A stretch of DNA of 35,520 nt from an uncultured Holdemanella sp. (GCA_900754615.1 CAAEDN010000126.1:1-35520), one strand, 5' to 3'. Numbered from the stretch's first letter, positions 1-8,738 are shown. Numbers and translations: made by a program. Notes: a model not told the origin generated them from the sequence alone.

Positions 1-327
1 AAAACCATTTTCAGTAAATGTTTTAAAAGGTTTTGTCGTATGAATACCCATCATTTCCCAATGACCTGTCATTGTATCTTTGGAACAACTCGCCTCATGC
101 ATCTTAAAAGCATAACCTAAAGATTGCGTGGATACTGCACTTGGATGAAGATTTCCTAAGCCTAATTTATAGAGATTGTCGATTTTTAAATCCGGACGAT
201 TTTCTAAAATATGTCCAAAGGTATCGGCACCTGCATCATTAAAGTCCTTGGCATCTGTAGCTTGTCCAATCCCAAAGGAGTCAATGACAATCGTTACCAC
301 TTTTTTAAATTTATAATTCTCATTCAT
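1..327 (-). CDS. deoB: Phosphopentomutase, 5' part only (cut by window edge)
   Basis: The first 109 residues of a reverse-strand gene that runs off the left edge. The N-terminus reads VVTIVIDSFGIGQATDA, which carries the metal-binding Asp of the alkaline-phosphatase-like phosphopentomutases, followed by DAGADTFGHI and the family motif SKDTMTGHWEMMG. The enzyme interconverts ribose-1-phosphate and ribose-5-phosphate (or the deoxy forms), so it uses the sugar phosphate released by the neighbouring purine nucleoside phosphorylase. Its ATG directly follows the TAG stop of deoD with no spacer, so the two are almost certainly cotranscribed and translationally coupled. A second ATG at 323 is out of frame. 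The C-terminal part cannot be judged from this window. Confidence 0.93.
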   Translation of the reverse strand, partial: MNENYKFKKVVTIVIDSFGIGQATDAKDFNDAGADTFGHILENRPDLKIDNLYKLGLGNLHPSAVSTQSLGYAFKMHEASCSKDTMTGHWEMMGIHTTKPFKTFTENGF

Positions 328-1044
328 CTATAACTCCATCGCTGTTTCAAGTGCAATTTCTATCATATTTATAAATAATTTTTCACGTTCTTCACTTGTT
401 GTTTTTTTCTTTGAAACCATGCTATCTGAAATTGTTAATAAACATGCGCTTTGTTTATTTAACACTTTTGCATTATGAAAAAGAGCATATGATTCCATCT
501 CTACGCATTTACACTTTTCTTTTTGAATAGCTTCATTTACTAAAATCTTAGCATTTTCTTCTCTTTTGTATACATCTGAGCAATGTGTTTTAGCAACAAT
601 CAATTTTCTTCCTATTTTCTTTGCTGTTTCGAAAATTACTTTGTTTAATTGTAAAGACGGTTTTTCAACATGAGTTTCTTCCAATGATTGACAATATGCA
701 TAACTTGATTCACTATAGCATTCATCAACAAGCACAGTATCATAAACATCTAATTCCCCAGTATATGATCCAGCTGTCCCAATTCGTATAATATATTCAA
801 CATCATATTTATCAAACAGTTCATAAGAGTATATTCCCATGCTTGGTATTCCCATACCGCTTCCCATAACAGTAATCTTCACGTTTTTATAATACCCAGT
901 AAAACCTAACATGTTTCTAACATTATTTATAGTTATCACATTACTTAAGTAAGTATCTGCTATCATTTTTGCTCTTAGAGGATCACCTGGCATTAAAACA
1001 ATATTAGCTACATCTTCATTTTTAGCTTCAATATGTGTACTCAT
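328..1044 (-). CDS. deoD: Purine nucleoside phosphorylase DeoD-type
   Basis: A 238-residue protein beginning MSTHIEAK, the usual start of hexameric DeoD-type phosphorylases. It splits purine (deoxy)nucleosides with phosphate into base and (deoxy)ribose-1-phosphate in the cytoplasm. Visible family features are MPGDPLRAK (phosphate-binding loop), GSGMGIPSMGIYSYEL, RIGTAGS, CVEMESYAL (nucleoside-binding Glu) and ISDSM carrying the catalytic Asp. An ATG four codons upstream (1056) is in frame, but it sits on the AAAGGGA ribosome binding site and would overlap the preceding regulator by eight bases, so the start at 1044 is preferred. It is followed without gap by deoB and preceded by a PRD regulator and adenine deaminase. 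Adenosine could therefore go to adenine, hypoxanthine and ribose-5-phosphate through neighbouring genes. Confidence 0.95.
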   Translation of the reverse strand: MSTHIEAKNEDVANIVLMPGDPLRAKMIADTYLSNVITINNVRNMLGFTGYYKNVKITVMGSGMGIPSMGIYSYELFDKYDVEYIIRIGTAGSYTGELDVYDTVLVDECYSESSYAYCQSLEETHVEKPSLQLNKVIFETAKKIGRKLIVAKTHCSDVYKREENAKILVNEAIQKEKCKCVEMESYALFHNAKVLNKQSACLLTISDSMVSKKKTTSEEREKLFINMIEIALETAMEL

Positions 1045-1048
1045 ATCA

Positions 1049-2875
1049 CTAACCATTCCCTTTCATTAATATGGACATAAAATCTTTAAAATTTTCACAT
1101 CCCAACATTTTTTTATATCGTGCTTTATCATCAATTGCATCCAAAATCAACTCATACAGTTTAGGAACTTGATCAAAAGACTGATTTAATGCAAACATAA
1201 ATATCAGACGTACATTATAACCATTCCATAAAATTGGTTCTTTCAATATAGAAACACAGATTCCACTCTTTTTAGCATCTTTTTTTATACTATGTGGAAT
1301 AGCTATCTGATCAGAAAAACAAGTTGGTGCAACTGCTTCTCGTTGATAAACTTGGCTACGAAAATTATCATTAACGTAATTATTTTCATATAAAACCTTA
1401 CACATCGCATCAATTATTTCGTCCCTTGTTTTTAGAGTTACATTTGGTAAAAAAAGATTTTCGTTAAAACATTCTGATATAGCTAAACTTTGATAAGCAT
1501 TATTTACCTTGATTTGTCTAACTATTTTTTCAATCACTTGATATTCACTCGGATTTAAATAGTCTTCGATTTTATATACTTCACATGAATTATTCCAATC
1601 CAATTGAACTAATGTTAATATTAAATCTGGTTTTACTTCTGAAATGCCCTTTGTATCCAAAAAAGAAAAGTTACCGCAATATTTAACATTTGTCATATTG
1701 TTAATTTTATTTAAAATCATTTTTTCAACTGCTTTTCCATATGGATTGACAAGCACTATTTTTATATTTTCCCCACTTAATTTTTGTAATGAACCTAAAA
1801 TATGCATTGCTATATAGCCAACTTCACTTATGTCTAATCGCAAAGTTGTTTTTTCATAAAATCTTGAAGATATAAATGCCGCAATATCATAAACCAATAC
1901 ATATTTTTTTCTAAATTCATCAATCAGTGGATTTTTTAATTGTGTATTTGTTTTACATCTGCGTTCTGCATATTTTAAATGCAAACTTAACTCATCCAAT
2001 AAAGTGTTATCATCTTTCAAATTAATTGAATATATTTGTTTTATTTCATCAAATATTTCCATTAAAAATAATTTGTAATCTTGATAATTTATAGATTGAC
2101 TATCCGTATTGTTTAATTTTAAAGAGATTTCAATTCTTGTAGCAACTTCCTCACTCAATAATAGCCCAGTATGTTTAAATAAATATTTAGAGAAATCATT
2201 ATCTCCTGCTTTTTCCTGGAAATTCCGGTTCAATTGTGCAGCTAAAATATGTAATAAGATAGACATTAATTCAAAGTCACTTACAATAATATTTTTTTCT
2301 CTCACATATTCATAAATTGTATTTCGAATAAATTTTACATCTAATGATACAAAGTAAGATTCTAGAATAGCCATATCAAAATCTACATTTTCACTTTCCA
2401 TAAGTAGATAATATACGATAACCTTTTGTTTTTTTATATCATCGCCTTTAAAATAAAGCTTATTTTTTTTTCTTACTATGCACACATTAAACTTTCTATA
2501 AATTTCATCATTAAGTTCTTTGATATCTTTATTTAATGAAGAAGTGCTAATATATAGGCGATCCGCTAGTTCATAATAATCTATTACATTTTGCGCTACT
2601 AATTCTTTTACTATAAAAATTTTTCTGTTTTCACTCACTACCTGTTGTTTTTCATCACTACTTATCGCAAAATCATCTTTTAATTTATATCCTCTCCCTT
2701 TTTTTGATTGTATAATATGATCTCCATACATTGTATTTATAGCCATTATTTCATTTTGGACAGTTTTTGAACTTATTGAAAGATTTTTAGATATTTCAAG
2801 CGAAGTAATACATCCGTTTTCTCTGGATAAAATCTCTAATATTTTACGCTGCCTTTGATTCAAAAGTACCTTCAT
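1049..2875 (-). CDS. PRD-domain, PTS-controlled transcriptional regulator (LicR/MtlR-like)
   Basis: A 608-residue regulator with the modular order of the LicR/MtlR activators. It has an N-terminal winged HTH (about 5-60, LEISKNLSISSKTVQNEI), a second Mga/HTH-like segment (about 85-140), two PRD domains (about 160-365, with candidate phospho-His in LLHILAAQLNRN and YIAMHILGS), an EIIB-like segment near 372 and a C-terminal EIIA-like domain with AIPHS (His about 528). PRDs in such proteins are phosphorylated by HPr and EII proteins, which ties transcription to PTS flux. The EIIB-like loop reads VLVNPYGKA with Asn where the phosphorylatable Cys usually lies, so that site looks lost. The first in-frame codon is TTG at 2881; the ATG at 2875 has better spacing from AGAGG. 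It most likely controls the EIIABC and adenine deaminase genes upstream. DNA-binding activator rather than RNA antiterminator is inferred from the domain order. Confidence 0.88.
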   Translation of the reverse strand: MKVLLNQRQRKILEILSRENGCITSLEISKNLSISSKTVQNEIMAINTMYGDHIIQSKKGRGYKLKDDFAISSDEKQQVVSENRKIFIVKELVAQNVIDYYELADRLYISTSSLNKDIKELNDEIYRKFNVCIVRKKNKLYFKGDDIKKQKVIVYYLLMESENVDFDMAILESYFVSLDVKFIRNTIYEYVREKNIIVSDFELMSILLHILAAQLNRNFQEKAGDNDFSKYLFKHTGLLLSEEVATRIEISLKLNNTDSQSINYQDYKLFLMEIFDEIKQIYSINLKDDNTLLDELSLHLKYAERRCKTNTQLKNPLIDEFRKKYVLVYDIAAFISSRFYEKTTLRLDISEVGYIAMHILGSLQKLSGENIKIVLVNPYGKAVEKMILNKINNMTNVKYCGNFSFLDTKGISEVKPDLILTLVQLDWNNSCEVYKIEDYLNPSEYQVIEKIVRQIKVNNAYQSLAISECFNENLFLPNVTLKTRDEIIDAMCKVLYENNYVNDNFRSQVYQREAVAPTCFSDQIAIPHSIKKDAKKSGICVSILKEPILWNGYNVRLIFMFALNQSFDQVPKLYELILDAIDDKARYKKMLGCENFKDFMSILMKGNG

Positions 2876-3056
2876 ATCCAAAATCCTCTTACTTTCTAAA
2901 TATTTAAAATGTGTATTTCTTTTGGTTCAAATTATAAATCAAATAATGTAAAAACCCCAGTTATCATTAAAATAATATTAATTTATGCCAAAGCAAATTA
3001 AATTCAGTATATAAATAGTTGTTCTTATATCCTAGCTCAAGCTAAAACATTATCAA

Positions 3057-4823
3057 TTAATAGAATAATGGAACATATTTTTTTTCTTCCGTTAATACAA
3101 TCCCTTTATCTGAGATTTTTACATAAGGACAAACCAATAAAGAAAGTATCGTTATTCTAGATATAGGATTGTCGATGTATGTATTCCCTAATCGTACATT
3201 AGCTTTATTCATTTTTGTGATTTTATCAACCAGGACATTTATGGATTCATCAGACATCAATCCTGCAACAGGTAATTCTAGTGAAGCAATTACTTTGCCA
3301 TCTTCAATTGCACAAAAACCTCCTTTTTGTTTGATCAATTGTTGTAAAGCTAATAAAGCATTTTTAGGATTATCATACACAATAGTTATATTGTGAGAAT
3401 CATGTCCAACAGTACTTGCTAAAGCTCCGTGATTAATACCAAAATTTTTTACAACACCAATTGTATAAGTATCTTTTTTATATCGGTTGATGACTGCAAC
3501 ATACATACAATCTTTTTGGTTAGATATATCAATTTGTTTATTTTTTATTGGAAATTCAATTTGTTTTAAATTTGTTATAGAAGATGAATACGACTCAAAT
3601 TCTACTACATTAATAATTTCCTTTTTATTCTGAGAAAATATTTTGAAAATTTCCTCATCATAACCTGCAACATGAATTGTGTCCCTTAAATCATTGCCGT
3701 ATGAATCAACAGATACCATCGAAATAAGTTTACCGTCTTTAGATACACATTTTCCTTCAAAGTAAACATATTTTATATTCACGTGTTCTATATCATCTAA
3801 AACATTTAAATCCGCAATATAACCAGGAGCAATAGCCCCTAAATTATTGATACTTGCTTCAAGACAAGGCCTATAAGAAGCACTTATATAAGCTTCCGTT
3901 AGAGGCATACCACAAGAACAAGCATGTCTAATAACACCATCAATATGCCCTTTCTTTTGAATTACATCACTTCTACGATCATCACTACTAAAAGATACTC
4001 TTTCATAATTTCCTACTTTTTGTAAAGCTTGAATAATTTTAGGCATATTATGATTTGTATTTGCATCTCTTATATCTATCCACATTCCCTGTCTATACTT
4101 TTCAATCACTTCTTCAACTTGTCTAGCTTCATGATCACTTTTAATGCTTGCACATAAATATGCAGACAATCTATTACCTGTTAGTAATGGGGCATGTCCT
4201 TGTATATAACAATTTTTTCTTCTTGCCGTTTCTAATATTTTTACAATTCTTTCATCGTTATTTATAACACCTTCATAATCCATCACTTCCCCTAATCCGA
4301 TAACATTTTCTTCATCTAGAAAGTTTTCAAATATCTTATAATCAAATATTGCACCGCTATTTTCATAGTTTGGTACTGAAGGTACACATGAAGGTACAGT
4401 CAATAACTGTCGCATAGGTAGATTTTTAGCACTAGAAAGCATATATTGTAATCCTTTTTCACCTGCTACATTCGCAATTTCATGAGCATCCTCTAAAATC
4501 GTTAATGTTCCATGAGGTATAACTAATTTTGCGTAGTTAACGGGTGTCAACAAACTACTTTCAATATGTGTATGTGCATCAACAAATGCTGGACAAAGAA
4601 AGAAATCCTTTCCATTAATAATATTTTTGCTATTCATAAGTGGTTTATCAACATCATACTCAACATGTGATATCCATTTTTTATAGATATAAACATGTGC
4701 AGAAATCCACTCTTTAGTAAATACATTTAAAATTTTTATATTTTCAAATACTGTATCGTTCTCGATATATCCTTGACTCGCTTTTATTAATTCTTCAATA
4801 CAATCGCATTTTAGATTTATCAT
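3057..4823 (-). CDS. ade: Adenine deaminase
   Basis: A 588-residue amidohydrolase converting adenine to hypoxanthine and ammonia. Metal-binding VDAHTHIESS is at about 81-90 (His84, His86), followed by the family segment EDAHEIANVAG (about 111-121), where most relatives have Pro rather than Ala before His. GEVMDYEGVI, YIQGHAPLL and SFSSDDR carry further metal and catalytic residues. Length and the C-terminal adenine-deaminase domain (GHDSHNITIVYDN, GGFCAIEDGKVIASLELPVAGLMSD) fit the family. The ATG overlaps the EIIC stop by four bases (ATGA), so translation is coupled to the PTS genes. Together with deoD and deoB downstream it would form an adenosine/adenine salvage route. Why it is cotranscribed with a lactose-family PTS is not known. 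Confidence 0.93.
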   Translation of the reverse strand: MINLKCDCIEELIKASQGYIENDTVFENIKILNVFTKEWISAHVYIYKKWISHVEYDVDKPLMNSKNIINGKDFFLCPAFVDAHTHIESSLLTPVNYAKLVIPHGTLTILEDAHEIANVAGEKGLQYMLSSAKNLPMRQLLTVPSCVPSVPNYENSGAIFDYKIFENFLDEENVIGLGEVMDYEGVINNDERIVKILETARRKNCYIQGHAPLLTGNRLSAYLCASIKSDHEARQVEEVIEKYRQGMWIDIRDANTNHNMPKIIQALQKVGNYERVSFSSDDRRSDVIQKKGHIDGVIRHACSCGMPLTEAYISASYRPCLEASINNLGAIAPGYIADLNVLDDIEHVNIKYVYFEGKCVSKDGKLISMVSVDSYGNDLRDTIHVAGYDEEIFKIFSQNKKEIINVVEFESYSSSITNLKQIEFPIKNKQIDISNQKDCMYVAVINRYKKDTYTIGVVKNFGINHGALASTVGHDSHNITIVYDNPKNALLALQQLIKQKGGFCAIEDGKVIASLELPVAGLMSDESINVLVDKITKMNKANVRLGNTYIDNPISRITILSLLVCPYVKISDKGIVLTEEKKYVPLFY

Positions 4824-6094
4824 TTCGATTCTTTATTCTCCAATTTTAATTGTTGTCTTTCATACATTTTAACAAACGGATAATAAAGCACCATATCTAG
4901 AATCAACAATGCCACAACTAAAAGCAATGCTTTTACATCTCCTGTTGACAAGAATGCTCCAAAAACACTTGGCATATTAAATGATAACATTGCATAAGTC
5001 TTACCAATGATATTAGTATTCATACAAAAATATGCTATACATGCATTGATTGTTGGTACAAATGCACATGGTATAAAGAAAATTGGATTCAACATCATAG
5101 GCAAGCCAAAAGTTGCAGGTTCACTAATACCAAAGAAAGCCGGTAACACACTAATACGACCTACTGTTTTTATCATTTCAGATTTAGAAAAACAACATAG
5201 TATTGAAACAGATAAACAAGCTCCTACTCCACCTATAACTACAAAGTATACCCAAAACGATTCTGTCAATATTGCGGTAGGCGCCATTCCTGAAGCTTGC
5301 TGTGCCGCATTAGTTGATAGATTCATAAACATAATTGGTCCCATCAACCCCCAGAAAGTAGCATTATGAATTCCAAAAAACCATGCTGCATTTATAATAA
5401 ATGTCATTAATAAAATAAACCATAAACTATCAGTAGCTTTGATTTGTGGAGCAATAATACTTGCTACCCAAGCGGCAAAAGTAGTATTCATTGATTTGAA
5501 AATTCCAAACAGTAATAAATAAAATAACATGATCAATACAGAAATAGCTAATGATGAGAATGTTTCACTTAATGATGGTGGAACACTATCTGGTAATTTA
5601 ATTTTTCCAAAATTTTTCTGTTTTAAAATACGATATATTTCTACAGTAAAAATACCTACAAATAAACCTACAATAATACCTTTTCCATCTAAATATGTTA
5701 AATCTGTTAAAGATATTCCATATACTAATTTTTCAGGTTTTACTGTTAGCATAAACATACCAAAAATACATATAAACAAAGGGATTAATGGATCTACTTT
5801 ATATTCTTTACATAAATTATAAGTAATACCTAACGCAATATACAAAGATGTAAAACCTAATCCAAGAACTGAAACCCATGAAAAGATTGCACTATTTGCA
5901 GACACAAAATCTGCCCATGCCTTCATAAATCCTGTAGCATTTTCTGTTGCTGGTGCTGCACCGATTACTGCAAATATACCTCCGAAAATCATAATTGGTA
6001 ACATTGAAATAAAAGTATTTCGTATAGCTTTTAAGTGAACTTCATTACCTAATTTTGCTGAAATCTCCAATATTTTCTCTTCTAAATTTTTCAT
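4820..6094 (-). CDS. PTS EIIC permease, lactose/cellobiose family
   Basis: A 424-residue polytopic membrane protein. The N-terminus (ISAKLGNEVHLKAIRNTFISMLPIMIFGGIFAVIG) is typical of the lactose/N,N'-diacetylchitobiose/cellobiose EIIC family, with about ten hydrophobic segments. It also has SLWFILLMTFIINAAWFFGIHNATFWG and GISEPATFGLPMMLNP, which correspond to the conserved substrate-binding loops (WFFGIHG-like and E-P in the reentrant loop). It should carry substrate across the membrane while EIIB phosphorylates it. A GGAGGG site precedes the ATG. It lies three bases after EIIB and overlaps adenine deaminase by four bases. The substrate cannot be read from sequence: the family mostly moves beta-glucosides, lactose and chitobiose, but the neighbours here are purine nucleoside enzymes. 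Confidence 0.92.
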   Translation of the reverse strand: MKNLEEKILEISAKLGNEVHLKAIRNTFISMLPIMIFGGIFAVIGAAPATENATGFMKAWADFVSANSAIFSWVSVLGLGFTSLYIALGITYNLCKEYKVDPLIPLFICIFGMFMLTVKPEKLVYGISLTDLTYLDGKGIIVGLFVGIFTVEIYRILKQKNFGKIKLPDSVPPSLSETFSSLAISVLIMLFYLLLFGIFKSMNTTFAAWVASIIAPQIKATDSLWFILLMTFIINAAWFFGIHNATFWGLMGPIMFMNLSTNAAQQASGMAPTAILTESFWVYFVVIGGVGACLSVSILCCFSKSEMIKTVGRISVLPAFFGISEPATFGLPMMLNPIFFIPCAFVPTINACIAYFCMNTNIIGKTYAMLSFNMPSVFGAFLSTGDVKALLLVVALLILDMVLYYPFVKMYERQQLKLENKESK

Positions 6095-6097
6095 TTT

Positions 6098-6394
6098 CTA
6101 TCCCTCCAATATTTTTTTAATTTGAGCAATTACATTGTCCACTCTCATCATTCCATAATCCATTGGATTAATATAACTAACCGGTATTTTATTTTGCGTT
6201 GCATTTTTTATACTAGGAATCAAATGGCGAATCTGTGGTCCTACAAGAATAACATCAATGTTTTCAATGTGTTCCATATATTCCCCTTCTCCAAATGCCT
6301 CAACATAACAATAGCCATCACAATTTTTATTAATTTTTTGAGCCAACATAGCAGTAGACATTCCTGCATTACAAACTAACATTACATTAATCAT
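6098..6394 (-). CDS. PTS EIIB subunit, lactose/cellobiose family
   Basis: A 98-residue cytoplasmic phosphocarrier. The N-terminus MINVMLVCNAGMSTAMLAQK holds the phosphorylatable Cys8 in the P-loop-like CxxGMSTxxL signature of cellobiose-type EIIB proteins, and VDVILVGPQIRHL-type sequence follows (here IDVILVGPQIRHL). It takes phosphate from the neighbouring EIIA and passes it to the substrate bound by EIIC. It overlaps the end of the EIIA gene by eight bases and is followed three bases later by EIIC, so the three subunits are clearly one transcription unit. Length is normal for a free-standing EIIB. Confidence 0.94.
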   Translation of the reverse strand: MINVMLVCNAGMSTAMLAQKINKNCDGYCYVEAFGEGEYMEHIENIDVILVGPQIRHLIPSIKNATQNKIPVSYINPMDYGMMRVDNVIAQIKKILEG

Positions 6395-6710
6395 TAGATA
6401 TTCCTTCTTTCTTTTCGATAATCTCCAAAAACTTTCTTACTAAAGTAATAGTGGTTTCTGCACTCATCATTTGATCTTCTGCATGTACTAAAAACAAACT
6501 GATTTGCATTGTTCTACTATCAACAGATTCGGAAAGAAGTTTGGCATGAATCTTTTTTGCTTTCAACAAACTGTTATAAGCACTTTTTAGTTTTGAATTT
6601 ACTTGAGAATAATCCTCTTCCTTAAATAAATCCAACGCTTCAATACATGAAGATTTACAATCTCCACTATATGAAATGATTTGCATCAATAGTGTTTCTA
6701 TATCTTCCAT
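6387..6710 (-). CDS. PTS EIIA subunit, lactose/cellobiose family
   Basis: A 107-residue helical protein of the lactose-type EIIA family (three-helix bundle, usually trimeric). The segment LFLVHAEDQMMSAETT contains the phosphorylatable His76, and AYNSLLKAKKIHAKLL is the preceding conserved helix. It accepts phosphate from HPr and gives it to EIIB. EI and HPr are not in the window and must be encoded elsewhere. A GGAGG site lies six bases before the ATG. It is the first gene of the unit EIIA-EIIB-EIIC-adenine deaminase and starts about 160 bases downstream of an insertion-sequence transposase reading in the same direction. Confidence 0.93.
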   Translation of the reverse strand: MEDIETLLMQIISYSGDCKSSCIEALDLFKEEDYSQVNSKLKSAYNSLLKAKKIHAKLLSESVDSRTMQISLFLVHAEDQMMSAETTITLVRKFLEIIEKKEGISND

Positions 6711-6753
6711 AAAGTTCCTCCTTAATGTTCATAATATATAATAAAAAAAGTTA

Positions 6754-6793
6754 AAAAAATTTCTCTTTTTTACTTTATAAAGAGAAATTTTTT
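6754..6793 (-). terminator. Perfect 15-bp inverted repeat with U-tract
   Basis: Arms 6754-6768 and 6779-6793 are perfectly complementary (AAAGAGAAATTTTTT and its reverse complement) around a 10-base loop. On the minus strand the stem runs into TTTTTTTAAC followed by another T-run. It is most simply the terminator of the transposase gene, whose stop is about 75 bases upstream. It would equally shield, or attenuate transcription into, the EIIA gene that starts 44 bases downstream. A role as an antitermination target is possible but not supported by a recognisable RAT sequence. Confidence 0.6.
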
Positions 6794-6868
6794 GCATTAT
6801 TACAGTCTAAACTTTTATATTTAGTAACAGAAAAGTTTAGATAACAGAGATTTACTATAAAAGAAGCA

Positions 6869-8509
6869 TTAGTAGCTGAATTCACCAATGCTTCTGTCAA
6901 TATATTTTTCATCCATATCAAATTGTTTTAATATCAATTTTTGCTTTGCAGTCAGTGCGTATTTTCTTCTATATTTTCCTACACTATTTCTTGTACATTC
7001 TATGTTTTCAAGCTCCGATATCATTCCTGGAACCGCATATGCTTTACGGTTCTTTTTTCTTAACTCCTCAGCTTTCTGAAACAACTCATTCCTTACAATC
7101 ATTGCGATAAATGTTACGAATACTTTTGATTTTAAAGACTCTGTTGTATGTACACGTGCCTTATTAAAATCTATTCCGCTCTTCAAACTTCTGAACATCT
7201 TTTCTATATTATCTCGACCTCGATATATATCCAGTGCTTTGGATGTGCTCATTTCTTCTGACGTTATAATAAAGAAAAATCCTAGGTTTCTTATTTCTTC
7301 CTTTATATATCGGCTGTTTCTCTGGTATGCAACCAAATATCCATTTTGATCATACTTTAGCTTGAATACTTTTCTATATTTTTTCATTTCTCCTTCTGTA
7401 GCTATTCTTTTTGCCACTTTCTTTTCAATTTCTTTTTCCCACGTTTCATATCTACTCATAAGCGCTACTTTTTCTTCACTAGCTCTTATATCGTCATAGT
7501 AAACATGTATATTTGTTTCCTGCCCATATAATTGTTTTTTTACTGTTGTTCCATAAACTCCATGTTCACCAATATAATATCCTTCTAATGACTGCACCGC
7601 CGCACCATATTCTTCTATTATTTCCTGACATATTCTCTGATTTTGCTTCATCATCAGAATATATTCATATCCTTTTGTTCTCAATGCCTTTATATTCTTT
7701 TCCGAGATATATCCACGATCCATTAATACCCCTAACTTTTCGTGTCCAAACTCCTTTGCCTCTTCTAACATGATTTCCAGTTCTGTATTATCGATAACAC
7801 TTCCATCATACAATTCATAAAACAACGGTGTAGAATCCTTCTGGTTCACTGCATAGGCTAGATTATACTGTGGCAGTCCTTCATCTACTTTTGGATGTCC
7901 ATAATCAGCCAATTCAATTCCATAAGCATTCGTATTGAAATTGGTGCTGTCATACCCAACATAGATACACTCTTTTGTGTTATTCATCTGATTCCATGCG
8001 CGCAAGAACAGATTAATATCTTGTTCTTTAATGTTGTATTTTAATAATCTACTAATTTGAGTATCATCACGTATATTCTTATCCATTACAGGATGGTTTC
8101 TCATAAAATTAGAATAATACTGGAATGTACAGCTCTCATTCGTAATCATATAAGAAACAATATCTTCAATAAACAATCCCAAATCACCAAATATAGATGA
8201 CAGCACATCCTCAATCTGTAAATCTCTAAATAGTTTTTGAACAACAAGAAAACAACCAATACGCAGTGTATCCGAAAACTCAGGTGTTTCCTGTTCTACA
8301 CAGACATCCGGATAATACTGTTCAAAATATTCATTAGGAACCATCCATTCCTCATCAATCATTTTACCAATCAGTTTTCTATTTTCCACCGTATATTTTT
8401 TATCCTTTTTATAAGATTTTCCAATAACCTGATACACATATCCGATACCATTTCTTTTCTGAATTTTAGTCGTTTTAGGACGAAGAACCTTAACATTTTT
8501 GAGTAACAT
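6869..8509 (-). CDS. IS4-superfamily transposase (IS1634-like)
   Basis: A 546-residue transposase with a complete DDE set. The first Asp is in YVGYDSTNF (about 187), the second in GVLMDRGYI (about 264), and Glu is in YRGRDNIEKMFRSLK (about 436). The last segment matches the Y-(2)-R-(3)-E-(6)-K signature of the IS4 superfamily exactly. Length and overall layout fit IS1634-type enzymes. The frame also has an upstream TTG at 8521, but GGAGG directly precedes ATATT and the ATG at 8509, so that start is chosen. No frameshift or internal stop is present, so the element may be active. Expression probably comes from the extended -10 promoter at 8545-8553. Confidence 0.9.
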   Translation of the reverse strand: MLLKNVKVLRPKTTKIQKRNGIGYVYQVIGKSYKKDKKYTVENRKLIGKMIDEEWMVPNEYFEQYYPDVCVEQETPEFSDTLRIGCFLVVQKLFRDLQIEDVLSSIFGDLGLFIEDIVSYMITNESCTFQYYSNFMRNHPVMDKNIRDDTQISRLLKYNIKEQDINLFLRAWNQMNNTKECIYVGYDSTNFNTNAYGIELADYGHPKVDEGLPQYNLAYAVNQKDSTPLFYELYDGSVIDNTELEIMLEEAKEFGHEKLGVLMDRGYISEKNIKALRTKGYEYILMMKQNQRICQEIIEEYGAAVQSLEGYYIGEHGVYGTTVKKQLYGQETNIHVYYDDIRASEEKVALMSRYETWEKEIEKKVAKRIATEGEMKKYRKVFKLKYDQNGYLVAYQRNSRYIKEEIRNLGFFFIITSEEMSTSKALDIYRGRDNIEKMFRSLKSGIDFNKARVHTTESLKSKVFVTFIAMIVRNELFQKAEELRKKNRKAYAVPGMISELENIECTRNSVGKYRRKYALTAKQKLILKQFDMDEKYIDRSIGEFSY

Positions 8510-8525
8510 AATATCCTCCAAAAGT

Positions 8526-8553
8526 AGTTATACTGTATAACTCCATTATATCA
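8526..8553 (-). promoter_or_regulatory. Transposase promoter with palindrome over the transcription start
   Basis: On the minus strand TGATATAAT (8545-8553) is an extended -10 element. Just downstream, where transcription should start, lies the perfect palindrome AGTTATAC-T-GTATAACT (8526-8542). GTAGTTATAC from this palindrome recurs as a direct repeat at 8629-8638. The palindrome is a candidate operator or transposase-binding site. Confidence 0.5.
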
Positions 8554-8738
8554 TAGATTCTGCCGACAAAAAAGTTGAAATCGCCCATAAATACAGGAAA
8601 TTTCAACTATTCATTTAAAAATTCAATTGTAGTTATACATTTTTTACAAAGTTAAGGTTGCTTTATAAACATTCAAATTCATCTAGAATGGTTTTCTTTT
8701 TCTTCCTATGTTAAAATAGCCAAGAAAGAAGAGGATTT

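Larger units (their letters stand above)
6800..8640 (-). mobile_element. Insertion sequence, IS1634-like (ends approximate)
   Basis: A single intact DDE transposase gene with its own promoter, flanked by short A+T-rich stretches carrying inverted repeats. On the left are CTAAACTTTT and its complement (6807-6816 and 6831-6840). On the right are AGTTGAAAT and its complement (8573-8581 and 8600-8608). I could not find convincing matching terminal inverted repeats or a target-site duplication, so the ends given are only a bracket. The element sits between the PTS/purine operon and the DUF5662 gene. Confidence 0.5.
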
